Program-made: the position numbers and the translations under genes
Assembly: GCF_001641265.1 (NCBI RefSeq)
Contig: NW_020167526.1
Location: 1,426,001 to 1,490,000, forward strand
Reading direction: 5' to 3'
DNA from: Pseudogymnoascus destructans
Taxonomy: Eukaryota; Ascomycota; Leotiomycetes; Thelebolales; Thelebolaceae
DNA length: 64,000 nucleotides
Shown here: piece by piece, positions 63,633 to 64,000 of the stretch
Layout of the letters: every line of letters starts with the position of its first letter
Position numbering within the stretch: the stretch's first letter is position 1
Notes under the pieces: generated by a model
Told to the model about the DNA's origin: nothing
Seen by the model: only the letters and a program-made list of their open reading frames with translations
Database searches by the model: none

Positions 63633-64000
63633 AAAGATGGATGGACAAAACAGACGGACAGACGGACAAAAGCCTGGATCTTAGTTGGGAAAAGGGTCGC
63701 TGTTGTGGTTTTGGATGAAAAGTAAATGTCACGAGGTTTCGTTGGTCGATAGGGAGGGAGGGCTTTTTTTGAGCAACGTCGTGCTTTTTTTAGGTTGTTC
63801 AGGATAGCAAGACCATGACGAAGTTAAGTCATGCTGCTCTATATAGATGTTACGGCGACGCACATAGTTGGTTCGAAGGGTGGCTGACACTCAGGTCAAC
63901 TCTGTGGTTGTTCCATCAGATCGATGATGGATGGGTATATGAATTTGGATGAGAAATGATGAGATATACCTACTTTACTGGTCTTTCTGTTAGGGTGCAA
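63633..64000. other. 3' flank of the IDO gene
   Basis: Contains a GACGGACA direct repeat near 63653-63668 and T-rich stretches; no gene seen. Confidence 0.5.

Overview
The window is nuclear DNA of a filamentous ascomycete (Pezizomycotina; I cannot fix the order or genus). Evidence: short GT-AG introns of about 47-150 nt with CTAAC/CTAAT branch sites, single-copy fungal housekeeping genes (RPB2, VPS23/TSG101, PET117, VMA10, TGL2, RPA43, TOM6, IDO/BNA2), and fungal transposon families (Fot/pogo, hAT, chromodomain Ty3/gypsy, copia, a Tnp2-like element). No tRNA, rRNA or CRISPR was seen.

The window has two compartments. From 1 to about 35.3 kb it is transposon-dominated. In order: a Tnp2-like transposase frame interrupted by three in-frame TGA codons (2-3343); a SNF2-family helicase gene (3837-9217) whose introns all carry the same ACATGTACA core and whose helicase region is broken by a near-perfect palindrome; an intact Fot/pogo transposon with 48-bp terminal inverted repeats (9531-11394); a GC-rich fold-back element (11601-12123); a second, frameshifted pogo (12126-13958); a third, decayed pogo; a hAT relic split by a solo LTR that itself contains another solo LTR (14.77-17.13 kb); a gypsy pol relic split by a further solo LTR (17.13-19.43 kb); a second hAT relic; an island with a small membrane-protein ORF and an F-box gene (20.6-22.45 kb); copia and transposase remnants; and a complete 7,683-bp chromodomain gypsy element (24635-32317) with identical 313-bp LTRs and a GAGGA target duplication. 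Between its pol and 3' LTR this element carries an antisense three-exon gene. Tandem repeats, another solo LTR and gag/protease debris follow.

From about 35.3 kb to the end the window is gene-dense and nearly transposon-free: a Ser-rich hypothetical ORF, VPS23 (-), a zinc alcohol dehydrogenase (+), RPB2 (+), PET117 (-), VMA10 (+), TGL2-like lipase (+), an arrestin-like protein (+), a large acidic coilin-like protein (-), RPA43 (-), a membrane J-domain protein (+), a small basic hypothetical (+), TOM6 (-) and indoleamine 2,3-dioxygenase (+). These are not an operon or cluster; they are ordinary housekeeping loci, several in head-to-head pairs (PET117/VMA10, RPA43/J-protein, TOM6/IDO).

The observations I rate highest are the shared intron motif in the helicase gene, the antisense intron-bearing cysteine-cluster gene inside the gypsy element, the helicase palindrome, and the coilin-like protein. 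Exon boundaries were derived by eye from splice signals, frame and family resemblance.
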